Assembly: GCA_002914805.1 (NCBI GenBank)
Contig: JXTB01000300.1
Location: 1 to 64,000, forward strand
DNA length: 64,000 nt
Direction: 5' to 3'
DNA from: Parasponia andersonii
Taxonomy: Eukaryota > Streptophyta > Magnoliopsida > Rosales > Cannabaceae
Shown: positions 11,891 through 24,036 of the stretch, in pieces
Numbering within the stretch: the first letter of the stretch is position 1
Layout: every line of letters starts with the position of its first letter
Position numbers and translations under genes: made by a program
The notes under the pieces: generated by a model
Database searches by the model: none
What the model saw: only the letters and a program-made list of their open reading frames with translations
Told to the model about the DNA's origin: nothing

Positions 11891-12597
11891 ATTTTCATGT
11901 ATATCTTCATGTTTTCGTCATTCATCAATAAAGATCTACTTAGTCGTCATTCATAATCGTCATTTGTTGATCGTCATTCGTTAATCGTCATTCGTAATCT
12001 TCATTCGTAATCTTCATTCGTTGGTCATCATTCGTCATCGATCATTTGATTTGGTACTTTTTATAATTTTATGGCAGTCTTCGAACACCATAAGACTGAG
12101 GGGCAGTGGGATCAGAATATTATTTCCTACTTGTTTCCTAAAGGACTATGCAAAACGTCTATTTAGAGGGGTCAGAATTTTAGATCGTCAACTCGAACAA
12201 CAAAGTAACTAAGCAAAACGTTCATTATTCGATGTGATATATTGCTATATTTACATTTTGCCGTGGAACTTTTAAAAAAAACAGTATTTGAGTTTGCATC
12301 ACTCATGCTTGCTGTTTTCTTAAACGACCTAACATATCCTAACACAACCATTTTAAGTGTGTTGGATTCAAATTGCAATAGCGTACTGATCAGTTACTTA
12401 GTAATTGACTACTTAGTTAAATTAATTATCTTTTATATTACGACTTAGTGTGTTGATTGTTTTGCAAGAGTAAATGGCTAACAAAGAAAGCATTCGTTCA
12501 TTGATAGAAGCTCGCACCTATATACAAGCAAAGAAATACAAATAAAAGGGGACCAAGCCCATATTATTCTGAAGTAAAAATAAAAAAGATAATATTA
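11891..12597. other. Gypsy A non-coding spacer between pol and the antisense gene
   Basis: It begins with short TCGTCATTCRT-type repeats (11915-12050) directly after pol. No supported reading frame is seen. It is collinear with 24037-24700 of gypsy B, including a segment ending ATAAGACTGAGGGGCAG versus ATAAAACTCGAGGGGCAG. The two genes converge here, so it may hold both 3' ends. Confidence 0.6.
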
Positions 12598-14751
12598 TTA
12601 TTTTGCAGACATGCTCGCCCCACCATCTCCAGTCTTGATAGCTTCATCTTCCCTCCAACTATGGACAAGCTCGACCACGTCTTCACTGAGGATGGAAATG
12701 TCAAAGTCTGGATGCTCGCAGAAGATGTTATATATGATGGTCGACGAGGCGATGTCACTGGCTTTGTCTTCGAGCTCATTGACTTCAGTAGCCTTGAACT
12801 CTTCAACAGCCTTGTGAGCTGCCTCTGTTATTGCCTCCTTCATGCGATTCGGATGCTCGGAGATAGTCTTTTCAAGATCTTTAATTTTTTCCTTGAGATT
12901 CTCCTTTTCAAACTTCTCTCTGGCCAGACTTTCGAGTAGCCGCTGTCTCTCTAAATCGAAGGCTTCTTTCTCCTCTTCGCGAGCTTTCTCCGAGTCCTCG
13001 AATGCTTGAGTTATCTCGTCGACTTTTTTGGCCTTCTCCAAACACTCGAGGACTGGGTCATATATCAGGACAGTAGCTGCAGCAATCTGAAAATATCACA
13101 CATCAATACTAGAAGAACGCATTAAAAAAAAAGGAAGATACTTACATTTGCCAACATCCTCATCGCAGAACTAAAGGCAACCTTGGCAGATCGTCGCTTC
13201 ATCCTCTCCCAGCCCTCTTCAGAAGTGAAGCGATCAATGAAAGCTGCACTCATACCAGCCTTCTCTGGTAATTGATTAAGGAGTGCAAAGAGCTCCTCGT
13301 CCTTATCAACCAAGTTTGGTTCCGAAGAAGTGGCAGTCTCCTTGGATGGTTCGGAATGGCTCATTGTTTGAGGCTGTGGAGGAGGCGAGCTTGCCGGGAT
13401 GTCCTCGAAGGCAATTTTTTGTTTTTTGGAAGTGTCGACCTTCTCTTTCCCTTTTGATGATGATGGAGGTGTGCTCTCTGGCGTCTTGAACTTTGCTATG
13501 GACCTCAGAGTGGAAGGTGGTGCTCACAGTCTGCTACCAATAACCATCTCTGTACAGATATATCAGCAAGTGAGGTGACATAATATGATGATGATGAAAA
13601 TATGTATATATATATATATAATTACCTTCTTGCTGTTAAGGAACTGGTGGTGATGCTGTTTCTAGAGAAGATGGTCCCAAAGTTGAAGAGGTGGCAGGTG
13701 CTTTTCGTTTGCTAGGTTTGGAAGACGAGGCACTCTTTTCCGTCTGCTTCCTCGGCTTCTTTTTCTTCGAGCTCGAAGGACTGGACGAATGGATGATGGG
13801 ATCAGGGAACGTAGCTCCCTTTGGAAGCAAACCGCAAGCGACCAAGTTCTTGGAAGTCCCAAGCTTCTTCCAATCAAATTCCTCAATCGGAAGGTCATTG
13901 ATTTTGTACACCCTTGCGAGCTGTTCCCTAGAAAGTCCGGGTCATTCCCTGTTGTCTGCGATGACATACGAGTGCGATCAGAATAAATATGATAATACAG
14001 AAAAAGGCGATAAATTGAAAAGCTGCCTATCAGAATTCTGAAAAAAGCCGTTATCCGCATAGTCAAAGTGGGAAAAAGGATTTTTTTCATTTTCCCATGT
14101 TGTTGCAAACTCCATAGATTGTTTTTATTACCTGGTTCGATCATTTGCTCGCATAAAAGAAGCCGAAATCTGACGGGTTTGATTTTACTTGGTAAAACAA
14201 AGCGAACTCTTCAGATGTGGGGGTTTCTAAGCCTAATTTATGGTATAGTATATACAGACCTACCATGTATCTATAAGTATTTGGAGTTAGTTAAAAAGGA
14301 ACGACTCCATAGTAGTCGACGATGGATTTTATATAAGGATGAAGTAGAAGGTGGATCCCGCATTTGAGAACTGCTTCAGAAAATGAAGCAATTCCGCGAG
14401 GTGGTGTATGTAGTCGATTGAACTCTATGCGAAAACGAAGGGGGATGGCGATTTTGTAGTTGTGCAAGATTTTGCTGAGCCTATTCGTGGTGCAGCTCAT
14501 CCTTATGTTAGTACACGACCAGTCTCCCTCTACATATTGGTAACCATTGCGAATGCAGGGGCATCTCTGATATGCCGGGGCCATTGGTCTTGAGGTAGGT
14601 CGCCTATGCGAGGACTACTTTGCCTAACCATGGTTATCTCAAATTCAGGTTCTGGCTCAAGATAATCTTCGAGGTTTATGGAGCTAACACTGGTATTGGA
14701 AGATTCTCCAGAGAATGCATTCCCTTCCCTAAAATCCTCACTACTAGACAT
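12598..14751 (-). pseudogene. Gypsy A antisense spliced gene (PF04195-like, coiled-coil C-terminus)
   Basis: Minus-strand gene opposite to gag-pol. Four exons are predicted by comparison with gypsy B: 14751-14031, 13955-13626, 13549-13146 and 13086-12598. The first exon matches the plant 'putative gypsy type transposon' domain (IPLRFRIEFNRLHTPPR, then LTPNTYRYMVGLYILYHKL). The second and third are rich in Ser, Lys and Pro. The fourth is a Glu/Lys heptad region typical of a coiled coil and ends MSAK at 12598. Damage: a frameshift after DAPAFA near 14535, CAA to TAA at about 14293, and the first intron donor GT changed to AT at 14029-14030. The function of these extra ORFs is unknown; a role in the element's life cycle is only inferred. 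Confidence 0.75.
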
Positions 14752-15717
14752 CTGAAAAGAAATGGTAATGGATTTAGTCCTATGCGAGCATCAGTGATCT
14801 TAGCTATATGCGGGCAGTTTTGGGGTCTCATCCTAGGATTGCATCAACAAGCTATTCATTGGATTTTTTCTAATCGATCTACGAATTCATAAAAAAAAAA
14901 TCGTTCGAGCAGTTCGTTAAAAAGAAAATATAAACTCTTTCACGAGTTCATCTCTGGCAGTCATCTAAAAGAAGAATCTAAGACCAACGAAGGGAATCTA
15001 AAAATTTCCATTTTACAGTCCATCCGAATACGGGATGGGTTTATGCTCAGAATATTTAACCTCTGGTATTTGGGTTCTACGGTTTATTCCTATTTTCTAT
15101 TCTAGAATCTGTAAATAAGAGTTCTGGAAAAATCAAGAGAGAGGATATATACTAACCTTTCTTCGAAGACGGAAGGACCAAGATGATGTTCGAAGGATTA
15201 TGATGATAACTTCGTCGGAGAAGATGATAAAGTTATGCAAACTGGGAAATAGAATAGCGCCAAAAGAATTTCTCTATGAATACTTCGGTTTTAAAGAGAG
15301 ACAGTAGACGATAAGTTTTTTGAAGAAGAGGTGGATCAGTTTGATATCTATACCTCGAGTGTCGTCAAATCATAGCCATAGATCAAGGTATTTAATTTTC
15401 AGATCCAAAGGCTGAAGTTCACGTAAGATTTGATTTTTCTGAAATTAAAACGATTCGATTAAAGATGATAGTTGGCATCATCGCTATCATTAAGTCTCCT
15501 CGAGTTTTGCTATTCTTCTTAGAAAAGGTGACACGAGTTTTTATCTGTCAAAAAAAGGTGCACGTGATCTTGAAAAATGTGAGATTTGAGATCTGACCAC
15601 TCTTCGACTCTTCAAAGGTCTCAAGTCTAGGTCATGACGTCGCATTTTTTAAGGTCGTACTTACATTAGAAGGAAGCTTTATTTTGTCCTAAAGAACTAA
15701 TGAAGCTGGGGGGCAAT
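14752..15717. other. Gypsy A region upstream of the antisense gene
   Basis: About 960 bp between the antisense start codon and the 3' LTR. It has no supported coding frame. It is collinear with 26489-27411 of gypsy B, so it is a conserved part of the family and a good place for the antisense promoter. It ends in the purine tract. Confidence 0.5.
15705..15717 (+). other. Polypurine tract of gypsy A
   Basis: The sequence GCTGGGGGGCAAT lies directly before the 3' LTR start. The same sequence precedes the gypsy B 3' LTR at 27399-27411. It is the expected plus-strand primer site. Confidence 0.75.
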
Positions 15718-16489
15718 TGTTGTGCAGTCAAAAATCCTATATGTTGGTCAATACCACAAAGGGAAAAGTTGACCGAGTGAGTGTCAAGTCACATGAGTAA
15801 GTTAGTGCGACCTCTTCTGAAAGAGTTATGTGCGACCTCCACTGCGTAACATAAGTTATTGCGACCTCTTCAAAAAAAGTTACGTGCGACCTCCACCGCA
15901 TGAGTTAGTGCGACCTCCTCCGTATGAGTTAGTGCGACTTCCTCCGAACGAGTTAAGTGTGACCAGCATGAAAAAGAGTACGCTTCGTCAAATGGGTAAC
16001 CTATGAAAAAAGGGAAACAAAAGTTTCTCTTTAAAGATTGACTAGTCATCTCATTTAAGTGATTACTCGGTTATATTCTTACTCAAATTGTATTGCCTGA
16101 TTACACAGTTAGTCATTCTCACAATTGAGAAACATTGAGCTATCATCACCTATATAAAGGGAGTTCGATGTTTCAGTGAATGATCTTCTTGGACTTTTTC
16201 TAATTTGGAGAGGCTGGGAAATCTTTGATCCTTTCTTGATCTTTGAAATCTTTTGAGAACCTTTTAAACTCTTGTTTCTTCTTTTCAGACAATATATTGT
16301 AATTCTGAGTTCTTGTAATTCTCCAGAAAATAGTAAAAAAAACAATGGACGTAGGCTCATCTTTTTTTGGGGCTGAACCACTATAAAATTCTTATCTCTT
16401 TATTTGCTTTAACTAATTAACCCTTTTTCACACAAAAGTCATATCTCGCAATTTTCCTAAATTTATTGTTGACAAAACCTCCGTCAATA
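15718..16489 (+). repeat. 3' LTR of gypsy A
   Basis: A 772-bp copy of 5227-6027 that starts TGTTGTG and ends GTCAATA (the terminal C is mutated). It is followed by the GGCTA duplication at 16490. TATA box at 16151-16158. The sub-repeat array is shorter than in the 5' LTR. Confidence 0.9.
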
Positions 16490-17344
16490 GGCTACATCTA
16501 CATTCAACTTCACCCACCCCGGGGGAGAAGGAATCCAGGATGAAGCAATTACACTTTGTGTCTAGATGGAGAGGGATGTCGAGTACTTCGAGAAGATGGA
16601 GTTGACCAAAGAAACTAGTTAGTGTAAACTGATCCAGGGCCTTCCATGAGTGATTATGTTCTTCTCCTTTCAGACTATCTGTCTCCATTAAGATGGATGC
16701 ATACAGGAGTACCTTATCCATAACCAAGCCTTGCACACCAAAAATACCTAGACCAAACCACAAATTACAGAACTCCAAAGTAGAATGGATGTTGAAATGT
16801 GAGGTTCTTATATTCCATGTGGATTGAAACCACAGAATGCAAACCATAGGTGCACAATCATTTCCACTTCGCGCTCATAAAGAGAGCAACACAGTTTATC
16901 AATAGTAGACAGACTACTTAAGCATTCTCTTATTAGTAGTATATCACTAGCACAAGCCCACCAGAGGAGCCTGTGCTTCGGGTGCATAGGCGCTTTCCAA
17001 ATTGACTTCCATAATTGAAACCCTGCACAGGTGCATAAGTGCTTTCCAAATAGACTTCCATAATTGAAACCCTATCTGTGGTGGTCCTTGGAATCTCCTA
17101 TTCTGGTATAAGTAGTAAATTGATTTAACACTGAGCACCCTGCTTTGATTAGAAGTCCAAATCCAATTACCCTCAGTTTCCGCCAAAGGGAGGGGTAGCT
17201 TACCTATTTCCTTGCAAATCTCCGAACCAAACACTAGATTAAGTTTGGTAATATCCCAGCTACCTAATTCTAGTATCAGATCCTTAACATAGTAAATGTT
17301 TGAGATGGAATAAGGGTTTAGGGGTTTGAATGTTTCCGTCAAAG
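16490..17344 (-). mobile_element. LINE fragment 2 (RT C-terminal zinc region and start of RNase H)
   Basis: The minus strand reads VKDLILELGSWDITKL (near 17250-17290), a zf-RVT-type region with SVKSIYYLYQN, and then PPGWVKLNVDVA at the gypsy A border. This order matches the C-terminus of plant L1 LINEs. A tandem duplication of about 52 bp lies at 16979-17083. Stops and shifts are frequent. It joins fragment 1 across gypsy B and fragment 3 across gypsy A. Confidence 0.75.
16979..17083. repeat. 52-bp tandem duplication in the LINE
   Basis: GTGCATAGGCGCTTTCCAAA is followed by a second copy starting GTGCATAAGTGCTTTCC. Both copies share TTCCATAATTGAAACCCT. Slight divergence shows that the duplication is not recent. 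Confidence 0.75.
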
Positions 17345-18021
17345 GGTTTAGCGGTCTAAAATCCTATGTTAGGTCGCATAAGTAAGGGTTAAGTTCGACC
17401 TCCTCCGTATAAGTTATGTGCGACCTCTTCCGCTTAGGTTATATGCAACCTCCTCCGTGTAGTCGTGTGACCTCTTATGCATAAGTTATGTGCAACATTC
17501 TCTATATAGGTTGTGGGCAACCTCTTCCGAAAGAAAAGGGAAACAAGTCTATGCTTCATCAAACAGGAAACCTGCAAGGAAAGGGAAACAGAAGTCCTTT
17601 ATTTATGATCAACCAGTTACCCGTTTTGAGTGATTATCCAATTATATTGTTACTTGAATTGTATTACCCGATTGTATAGTTACCCGTTTTCACAATTAGG
17701 AACATTGGGTTACCCTCACCTATATAAAGGGGACTCAATGTTCCAGACGGGGGATTCCAATTTGTTTTCCAATTTTCCAATTTTCAGACTTCGAAATTTC
17801 GACTCCTAATTTGAGAGAGATTTCCAGATGAGACATTGTAACTTTGAATGCTTGTAATTCTCCATAAAATAGTGAAAAACAGTGGACGTAAGCTCATCTT
17901 TTTTGGGGCTGAACCACTATAAAATCCTCTCTCTTTATCTGCTTTGATTAATTACCCAACTCACACAAGCCACATCTCTTAATTTTTTCTAAATTTATTG
18001 TTGATAAAACCTCTATCAACA
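17345..18021 (+). repeat. 5' LTR of gypsy B
   Basis: It matches 27412-28088 along its full 677-bp length. The start is degenerate (GGTTTAGCGG versus TGTTGTGCGG) and the end is intact (ATCAACA). It contains repeats of the GTGCGACCTCTTCCG type and a TATA box at 17721-17728. Confidence 0.9.
17367..17530. repeat. Sub-repeat array inside the gypsy B LTR
   Basis: Imperfect units of about 25-30 bp built on AAGTTATGTGCGACCTCTTC, six or so in a row. The same array lies in the 3' LTR (27434-27600). It is related to the longer units in the gypsy A LTR. Confidence 0.7.
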
Positions 18022-18042
18022 ATTGGCGCTAGAAGGAGGGCT
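18022..18042 (+). other. Primer-binding site of gypsy B
   Basis: AT, then TGGCGCTAGAAGGAGGG, directly after the LTR end CAACA. This is the same position as in gypsy A. Confidence 0.65.
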
Positions 18043-18082
18043 ATTCTGGCAGAAAAGTTTGTCAAATTCCATTTTTTTAATA

Positions 18083-19958
18083 ATGGCAAATACTAGAAAA
18101 CTACCAGAGTCACTGGGACTAGCCAAAACCAACCTCAAAGTACTGCAGCTACACAAGCAGACCCTGCTCCGGATCAGCCTACTATGACTGCAACAGAAAA
18201 CCTTTTCCAGAGATAGGATCGTATGGAGGAGACACTGGTGAACCTTTAGCAAGTCACTAACCAGATCAATGACACCCTACGACTACTTGCTGAAGGGCAG
18301 ATGGTAACCCTACCACCACAACACGAACGTCCCAAAGAACGTCCTGCTCAATTACCTAAGAAAGGAATACAGATCCTAGAGACGAGAAGACGCGGCTAGC
18401 TAAGAATCAGCAAGAGCGTCATGAAGATCGCATCTCCAAAGGAAAATGTAAGGTCGCAAACTTGCCTCCAGAATCTGGTACGGATAGCTCAAGTACAAAC
18501 TGTGATCGTATATAACCTTCTCATAAATACACTAATAGTCAAGATCACTTGAGCGGCGAACAAGGACGACCATCGAGAAGCATCTTTGAAAGAATCAGCA
18601 GAGAGTCGAGACAAGATCCTGTAGATCTAAGACAGTATTTGGAGCGACGATGTAGTCATGATCGATCCGTATCGTATCACAATGACCAAAGTCAGTCTTG
18701 TCGCACTATTTCACTGGATTCCTCTCACAGATCGCAGAAGACTCTACCTGACCAACTAGCCATGTATCAGGATAACGAACGAAGGCCACCTGTGCTGCCA
18801 TCGAGGGATGATGCTTTCCCTCTGAACGTCGATGTTCACAATTTAAGGATCGCGTTAGACGCACTTGCTGGTTGGGATGATGAGCTCACTGATGGGTATC
18901 GTCAGTCGCCATTCAGTGAGGAGGTTCGAGCTGCAGCCCTTCCCACTGGATTCAGACTTCCCACCATTAACACTTTTGATGGGAAAACTGATCCACAGGA
19001 CCATATGGATCACTTCGGTGACTTGATGGAACTACATCGGGTTAGTGATCATGCACGTTGCAGATGTTTCGCTATAACACTCTCGGGAGCAGCGAAGAAG
19101 CGGTTCCGAGGACTCAAATCCGGCATAATTTCATCCTGGCAACAATTACAGACGGCATTCTTGAGACAGTTTCAAGCTGCAAAGAACTTCACTGTTCCAC
19201 TTGTTAGTTTATCTGCGATCCAACAAGGTCCAGAGGAGACTCTACGGTCTTATCTCAATCGATTCATCTCAGAGTTAGCAAAGGTCAACAGCCTACCTGA
19301 AGGAGGAGTTATAACTCTCATGATGGCTGGATTGCGACCAGAAACTAACCTCTGGGAGGAATTACTTGAGCGAGAGTGTAGAACTCTTGAAGACTTCTAT
19401 CAAAGAGTTGGTCGGCATCTGAGGTTAGAATCTTTGCGCGAGAATCTTCAAAAGACTAAAAAAGAAGGAAGGACAGATACGACTAAAGATGCAGTCATTA
19501 CCAACAAAAACGGTAATAAGAAAAACAAGAGGAATAATGAACAGACGAATGAGAATCAACCTAGACCCAAAAGGCAGGAGATTTCAAGAGCTCCCATGAG
19601 GTTTAACAATCACACTAAATTGAACACGCCCATAGATCATATCTATGCGGTCATAAACTAGAAGGAGCGATTCCGACAACCAGAACCAATGAAGTGGGAC
19701 AGGACAAAGTGCAACCCCAACAAGTTCTGCCGATATCACAATGATATTGGGCATGATACTAATAATTGCTTTGTCCTGAAGGATGAAATTGAAAGGCTGA
19801 TTAGAAAGGGCCGATTGCGGTAGTACACCAGGCAGAACGATGAAAGGCAAGAAGAAGACCAACAGCGACCTCCAGAAATTCAACGCGAGGTGCGAACTAT
19901 TTTCGAAGGACCGCACGTTGGAGGAGATTCCAAGAGAGCACAGGACAGGTATGCGTGA
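18083..19958 (+). pseudogene. Gypsy B gag (Retrotrans_gag), partly open
   Basis: The start MANTRK at 18083 is followed by an early frameshift relative to A. The main open part, 18549-19661 (370 codons), holds the whole capsid-like region with FRLPTINTFDGKTDP and GPEETLRSYLNRF. After a CAG-to-TAG stop at about 19660, the zinc-knuckle-like CRYHNDIGHDTNNC (C-x2-H-x4-H-x4-C spacing) follows. Stops at 18214-18216 (TAG) and 19956-19958 (TGA) fall at the same codons as stops in A. It is the better preserved of the two gags. Confidence 0.85.
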
Positions 19959-19988
19959 GAAGCTCGACAGCAGCCATTAACCAACGTC

Positions 19989-22900
19989 ATGCATCTTGAG
20001 CAGCGACCACGCAAGCTTCAACGAGTACCGGATATGGATATTACCTTCACAGAGCAGGATGCAAGGGAGGTCCATTATCCACATAATGATGCGCTGGTCA
20101 TAAAAATTAATTCTGGAAGCACACAATTGTGGCGAGTATTGATCGATAACGGAAGTGCTATAGACATCCTGTACTTCGACGCCTTTAAGAAGATGGGGTT
20201 GAATAAGAGCGACTTGAAGCCTGCCACCACTCCACTCTATGGTTTCACTGGTGACAGCCTGATGCCTATGGGCATGAATGAACTGATGGCCAGCGTTGGG
20301 ACCATTTCAAGGGTTTCATCGATAATGACCCAGTTTTTGGTAGTAGATTGCCCCTCTGCCTTCAATGCTGTGCTGGGAAGACCGAAATTAAGGGAACTTC
20401 GAGCCGTCATCTCGATCTACCATCTAACAATGAAGTTCCCGACCCAACAAGGGGTAGGCGAGGTGCGAGGAAATCAATATGATGCGAGGACATGTTATAA
20501 CAACTCGCTAAAACTTGTAGCAAAGGATGCGACGTCTCGCACAATGATGGTCCACCTACCGGAGAGAGCGTCAATCGAGATAACGGGCAAAGCTTCAATC
20601 ATGACAGCAGACAAAGCGTCAGTCGTGGCAGCAGACAAAGCGTCAGTCGTGGCAGCAGACAAAGCGTCAGTCGTGATAGCAGACAAAGCATCAGTCGAGG
20701 CAGCGAATGAAGCTCCAGTCGGATCATCAGTGAAAGCGTCAATCGAAACGCCCAGCGAAGACTTCGATCCTCGAGAAATAGACGAAGAAGTCAGAACTAG
20801 ACCCATTGAAGATCTAGAGGATTTATCATTCGACCTGTCTTCTGGGACTTTAAAGATTGGAACGGAGGTTCAAGGACCTGTGCAAGCTTTATTGGTCGCA
20901 TTTCTGAAGTCTAATTTGGATGTCTTCGCATGGCAGCATTCGGATATGATAGGGATTGATTCAAGGATCATATCCCACCGTCTTAACATAGATCCGACAA
21001 AGAAGCCTGTACGACAGAAAAGAAGGGCCATGAATCCAGAACGCTACGTCGCATTAAAAGAAGAGGTGGAGAAGCTGCTCGAAATTGGGTTCATAAGAGA
21101 GTCTTTCTACCCTGACTGGCTTGCAAATCCGGTTTTGGTAAAAAAAACCTAATGGGAAGTGGAGGACCTGTATTGATTTCACCGATCTCAACAAAGCATG
21201 TCCTAAAGACAGCTTCCCTCTTCCGAGAATCGACCAACTCGTAGATGCGATGTCGGGGCATGAACTTTTGAGTTTCATGGACGCATATTCAGGATATAAC
21301 CAAATCCCCATGTACGAGTTAGATGAGGAACATACCTCATTTATCACTGATCGAGGGTTATACTGTTATTAAAAGATGCCCTTCGGACTTATCAACGCGG
21401 GAGCAACCTACCAACGTCTTGTCAATATGATGTTTGCAAAGCAAATTGGCAAGACAATGGAGGTATACGTCGATGACATGCTAGTCAAATCGGAGAAAGC
21501 CGAAGATCACATTAAGCACCTAGATGAGATGTTCAAAATCCTCCGGAGATATCAGATGAAGCTAAATCCCCAGAAGTGTGCATTAGGAATAGGATCTGGA
21601 AAATTTCTGGGTTTTATGGATAATCAGCGAGGAATCGAAGCAAATCCTCAGAAGATACAAGCGTTGATTGATATGCAATCTCCTCGTAAACCCAACAATG
21701 TACAAAGCCTAGCAGGAAGAGTAACTGCTCTGAGTCGGTTTGTATTCAGATCAACCGATAAATGCCAAACTTTCTTTGAGGTGTTAAAGGGATCAAAAAG
21801 GTTCGAGTGGATGGAGAAATACGAGCAGACGTTCCAAGAATTGAAAAAACACTTGGGTTCTCCTCCACTCTTGTCGAAGCCAAATCCGGAAGAAGAATTA
21901 TGCCTATATCTCGTTGTTTCTAAGTATGTGACGAGTGCCGTATTAATTCGTGAGGAGACAAATATTCAACGACCAGTGTATTATGTAAGTAAGAGATTAC
22001 TTGATGCTGAAACCAAATATCCAGAAATGGAAAAATTGGCGCTGGCGCTCGTCATTGCATCAAGAAAGCTTCAACCTTACTTCTATGCTCACTCTATCCG
22101 GGTTTTCACAAATTTCCCGTTGAAATAGGTCTTACAGAAACCTGAGGCATCAGGACGGCTGCTTAAGTGGGCTATTGAATTGAGTCAATTTGACATCAAT
22201 TTTCAACCTCGCACTGCTATAAAGGGGCAGGCCCTCGCAGATTTTATTGCAGAATTTACATACGACGTCAATCTTCCCACGGGAGTACTCAAAAAACCCG
22301 CCTCAGATACATCAAAGTTGTGGAAGCTTTATGTTGACGGGTCATCGAATGAAAATGGAGCAGGTGCGGGCATAGTTTTAATCAGTCCTGAAGGGCACAA
22401 CATTCATTATGCGCTTCGCTTCAAATTCCCAGCATCGAATAATGAGGCCGAATACGAAGCACTGATAGCTGGGCTAAAGCTCGCACAGGAAATGAAGGTC
22501 GAAATAATTGAAGTGTATAGTAACTCCCAGCTGGTCGTCTATCAAGTTAAGGGTGATTATCAAACGAGAGGAGAAAGAATGATGGCCTATTTGGAGAAGG
22601 TGCAGCAGTTGTTCTTAACGTTCGACACTTATGACATTCAGCTTCTTCCTCGCATTAAAAATACCCGGGCAGATGCGCTCGCTAAGCTCGCCTCGACGAA
22701 AGATGCAGAATTGTTGAAGGTAGTTCCCGTTGAATTTCTTATATCACCAAGCATCGAGGTCAAACCACAAGTAATTATGCCAGTTGATGAAGAACCATCG
22801 TGGATGGATCCCATAATGCGATATATACAAAATGGTGATCTCCCTGAGAATAAAGACGATGCAAAGCGGCTTGGCATGAAAGCAGCTCGCTATATCATCT

Positions 22901-24036
22901 AGGATGGAAAGCTTTATCGAAGGAGTTTCAGCTCGCCATTATTATTGTGCATCAATGATGAAAAAGCACGCTATATTGTGAGGGAAATTCACGAAGGAAT
23001 ATGTGGGAATCATTCTGGGGGGCAAGTGCTTGCAAACAAGATTCTTCGACAAGGGTACTTTTGGCCAACCATGAAGAAAGATACATTGGAGTTTTCTAGG
23101 AGATGTGACAAATGTCAATGATTTGCAACCATTCCTAGAAAACCACATGTTCCTTTAACTTCAATGACTAGTCCATGGCCATTTGTCGTGTGGGGAATTG
23201 ATATTATCGGGATGCTGTCATTAGCTCGAGGTGGTTTGAAGTATGCGGTGGTCGCAGTCGATTATTTTACAAAATGGACAGAAGCTGAGGCTTTGAGCAC
23301 CATCTCCGCGAAGAAAATAATAGATTTTGTTTACAAATCTATAATATGCCGGTATGGTATACCGCATACCATAATTTCTGATAATGGAAAGCAATTCGAC
23401 TGTGACGAGTTCCTTGACTTCTGCAATAACTTGGATATCAAGAAGAGTTTCTCTGCTGTTGTTCATCCGCAAGCCAATTGGCAGGTCAAAGCAATAAACA
23501 AAATACTCAAGCAGAATATAAAGACAAAACTGGAGGAGCATAAAGGAGCTTGGCCAGAGGTACTTTCAGAAGTTTTATGGGCTTATCGCACCACACAACG
23601 AACCACTATTGGAAAGAGTCCATTCTCTTTGGCTTATGGATATGAGGCGATGATCCCTGTTGAAATTGGTGCAGACTCCCTGTAGTGATCTGTTTATGAG
23701 CAAAATCAAAATGATGTATTACTGAGAATTGATCTCGATCTTTTAGAAGAACGGCGTGAACAATCTCAGATCCGAATTGCATCATATCAATGACGAACTG
23801 CTCGTTATTATAACTCCAAAGTCAAAGATAGACATTTTGAAGTTGGAGATCTTGTCCTTCGACAAGTTCTACCTAATAATAAAGAACATGGTGCTGGTGT
23901 ATTTGGGCCTTCTTGGGAAGGGCCTTATGTGATTGATAGCGTCATTCGACCTGGGACATATAATCTAGCTCGCATCAGTAGACAAAAAATCGAGCATGCC
24001 TGGAATGCAGAACAACTTCGTCGTTATTATCAATAA
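19989..24036 (+). pseudogene. Gypsy B pol (protease, RT, RNase H x2, integrase), decayed
   Basis: Protease VLIDNGSAIDIL (about 20138-20175) sits in an open frame 19989-21152. RT has its catalytic box YVDD at 21466-21477, the RT-linked RNase H ends near 22125, and the second RNase H starts LYVDGSSNENGAGAG (about 22328). The integrase region is 22960-23690, with a C-terminal part to TAA 24034-24036. Damage: one extra A in the run near 21140, TAA at 21370, TAG at 22126 and 22900, TGA in the zinc region near 23120. In the integrase, the catalytic Glu position reads Lys (QVKAINK, codon 23488-23490). Large parts are open but no active product is expected. Confidence 0.9.
20605..20700. repeat. 24-bp coding minisatellite in gypsy B pol
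   Basis: Four near-identical 24-bp units (GCAGACAAAGCGTCAGTCGT plus four bases) encode ADKASVVA-type octapeptides between protease and RT. Gypsy A has no such array at this place, so it expanded after the two families split. Confidence 0.85.

Larger units (their letters stand above)
5227..16489 (+). mobile_element. Gypsy A: near-complete Tat-lineage Ty3/gypsy retrotransposon
   Basis: An 11.3-kb element in plus orientation: 5' LTR 5227-6027, primer site at 6028, decayed gag 6089-7960, decayed pol 7961-11890, spacer, antisense spliced gene 14751-12598, purine tract, 3' LTR 15718-16489. The GGCTA duplication is perfect. A second RNase H module (LYVDGSSNEN-like) after the RT-linked RNase H marks the Tat lineage. 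The LTRs differ in length and at many bases, so the insertion is old. It sits in the RNase H region of the LINE. Confidence 0.9.

Noticed and set aside
20495..20806. 103-codon minus-strand frame rich in SAVTTDAL repeats
   Set aside because: It is the antisense shadow of the 24-bp minisatellite in gypsy B pol.
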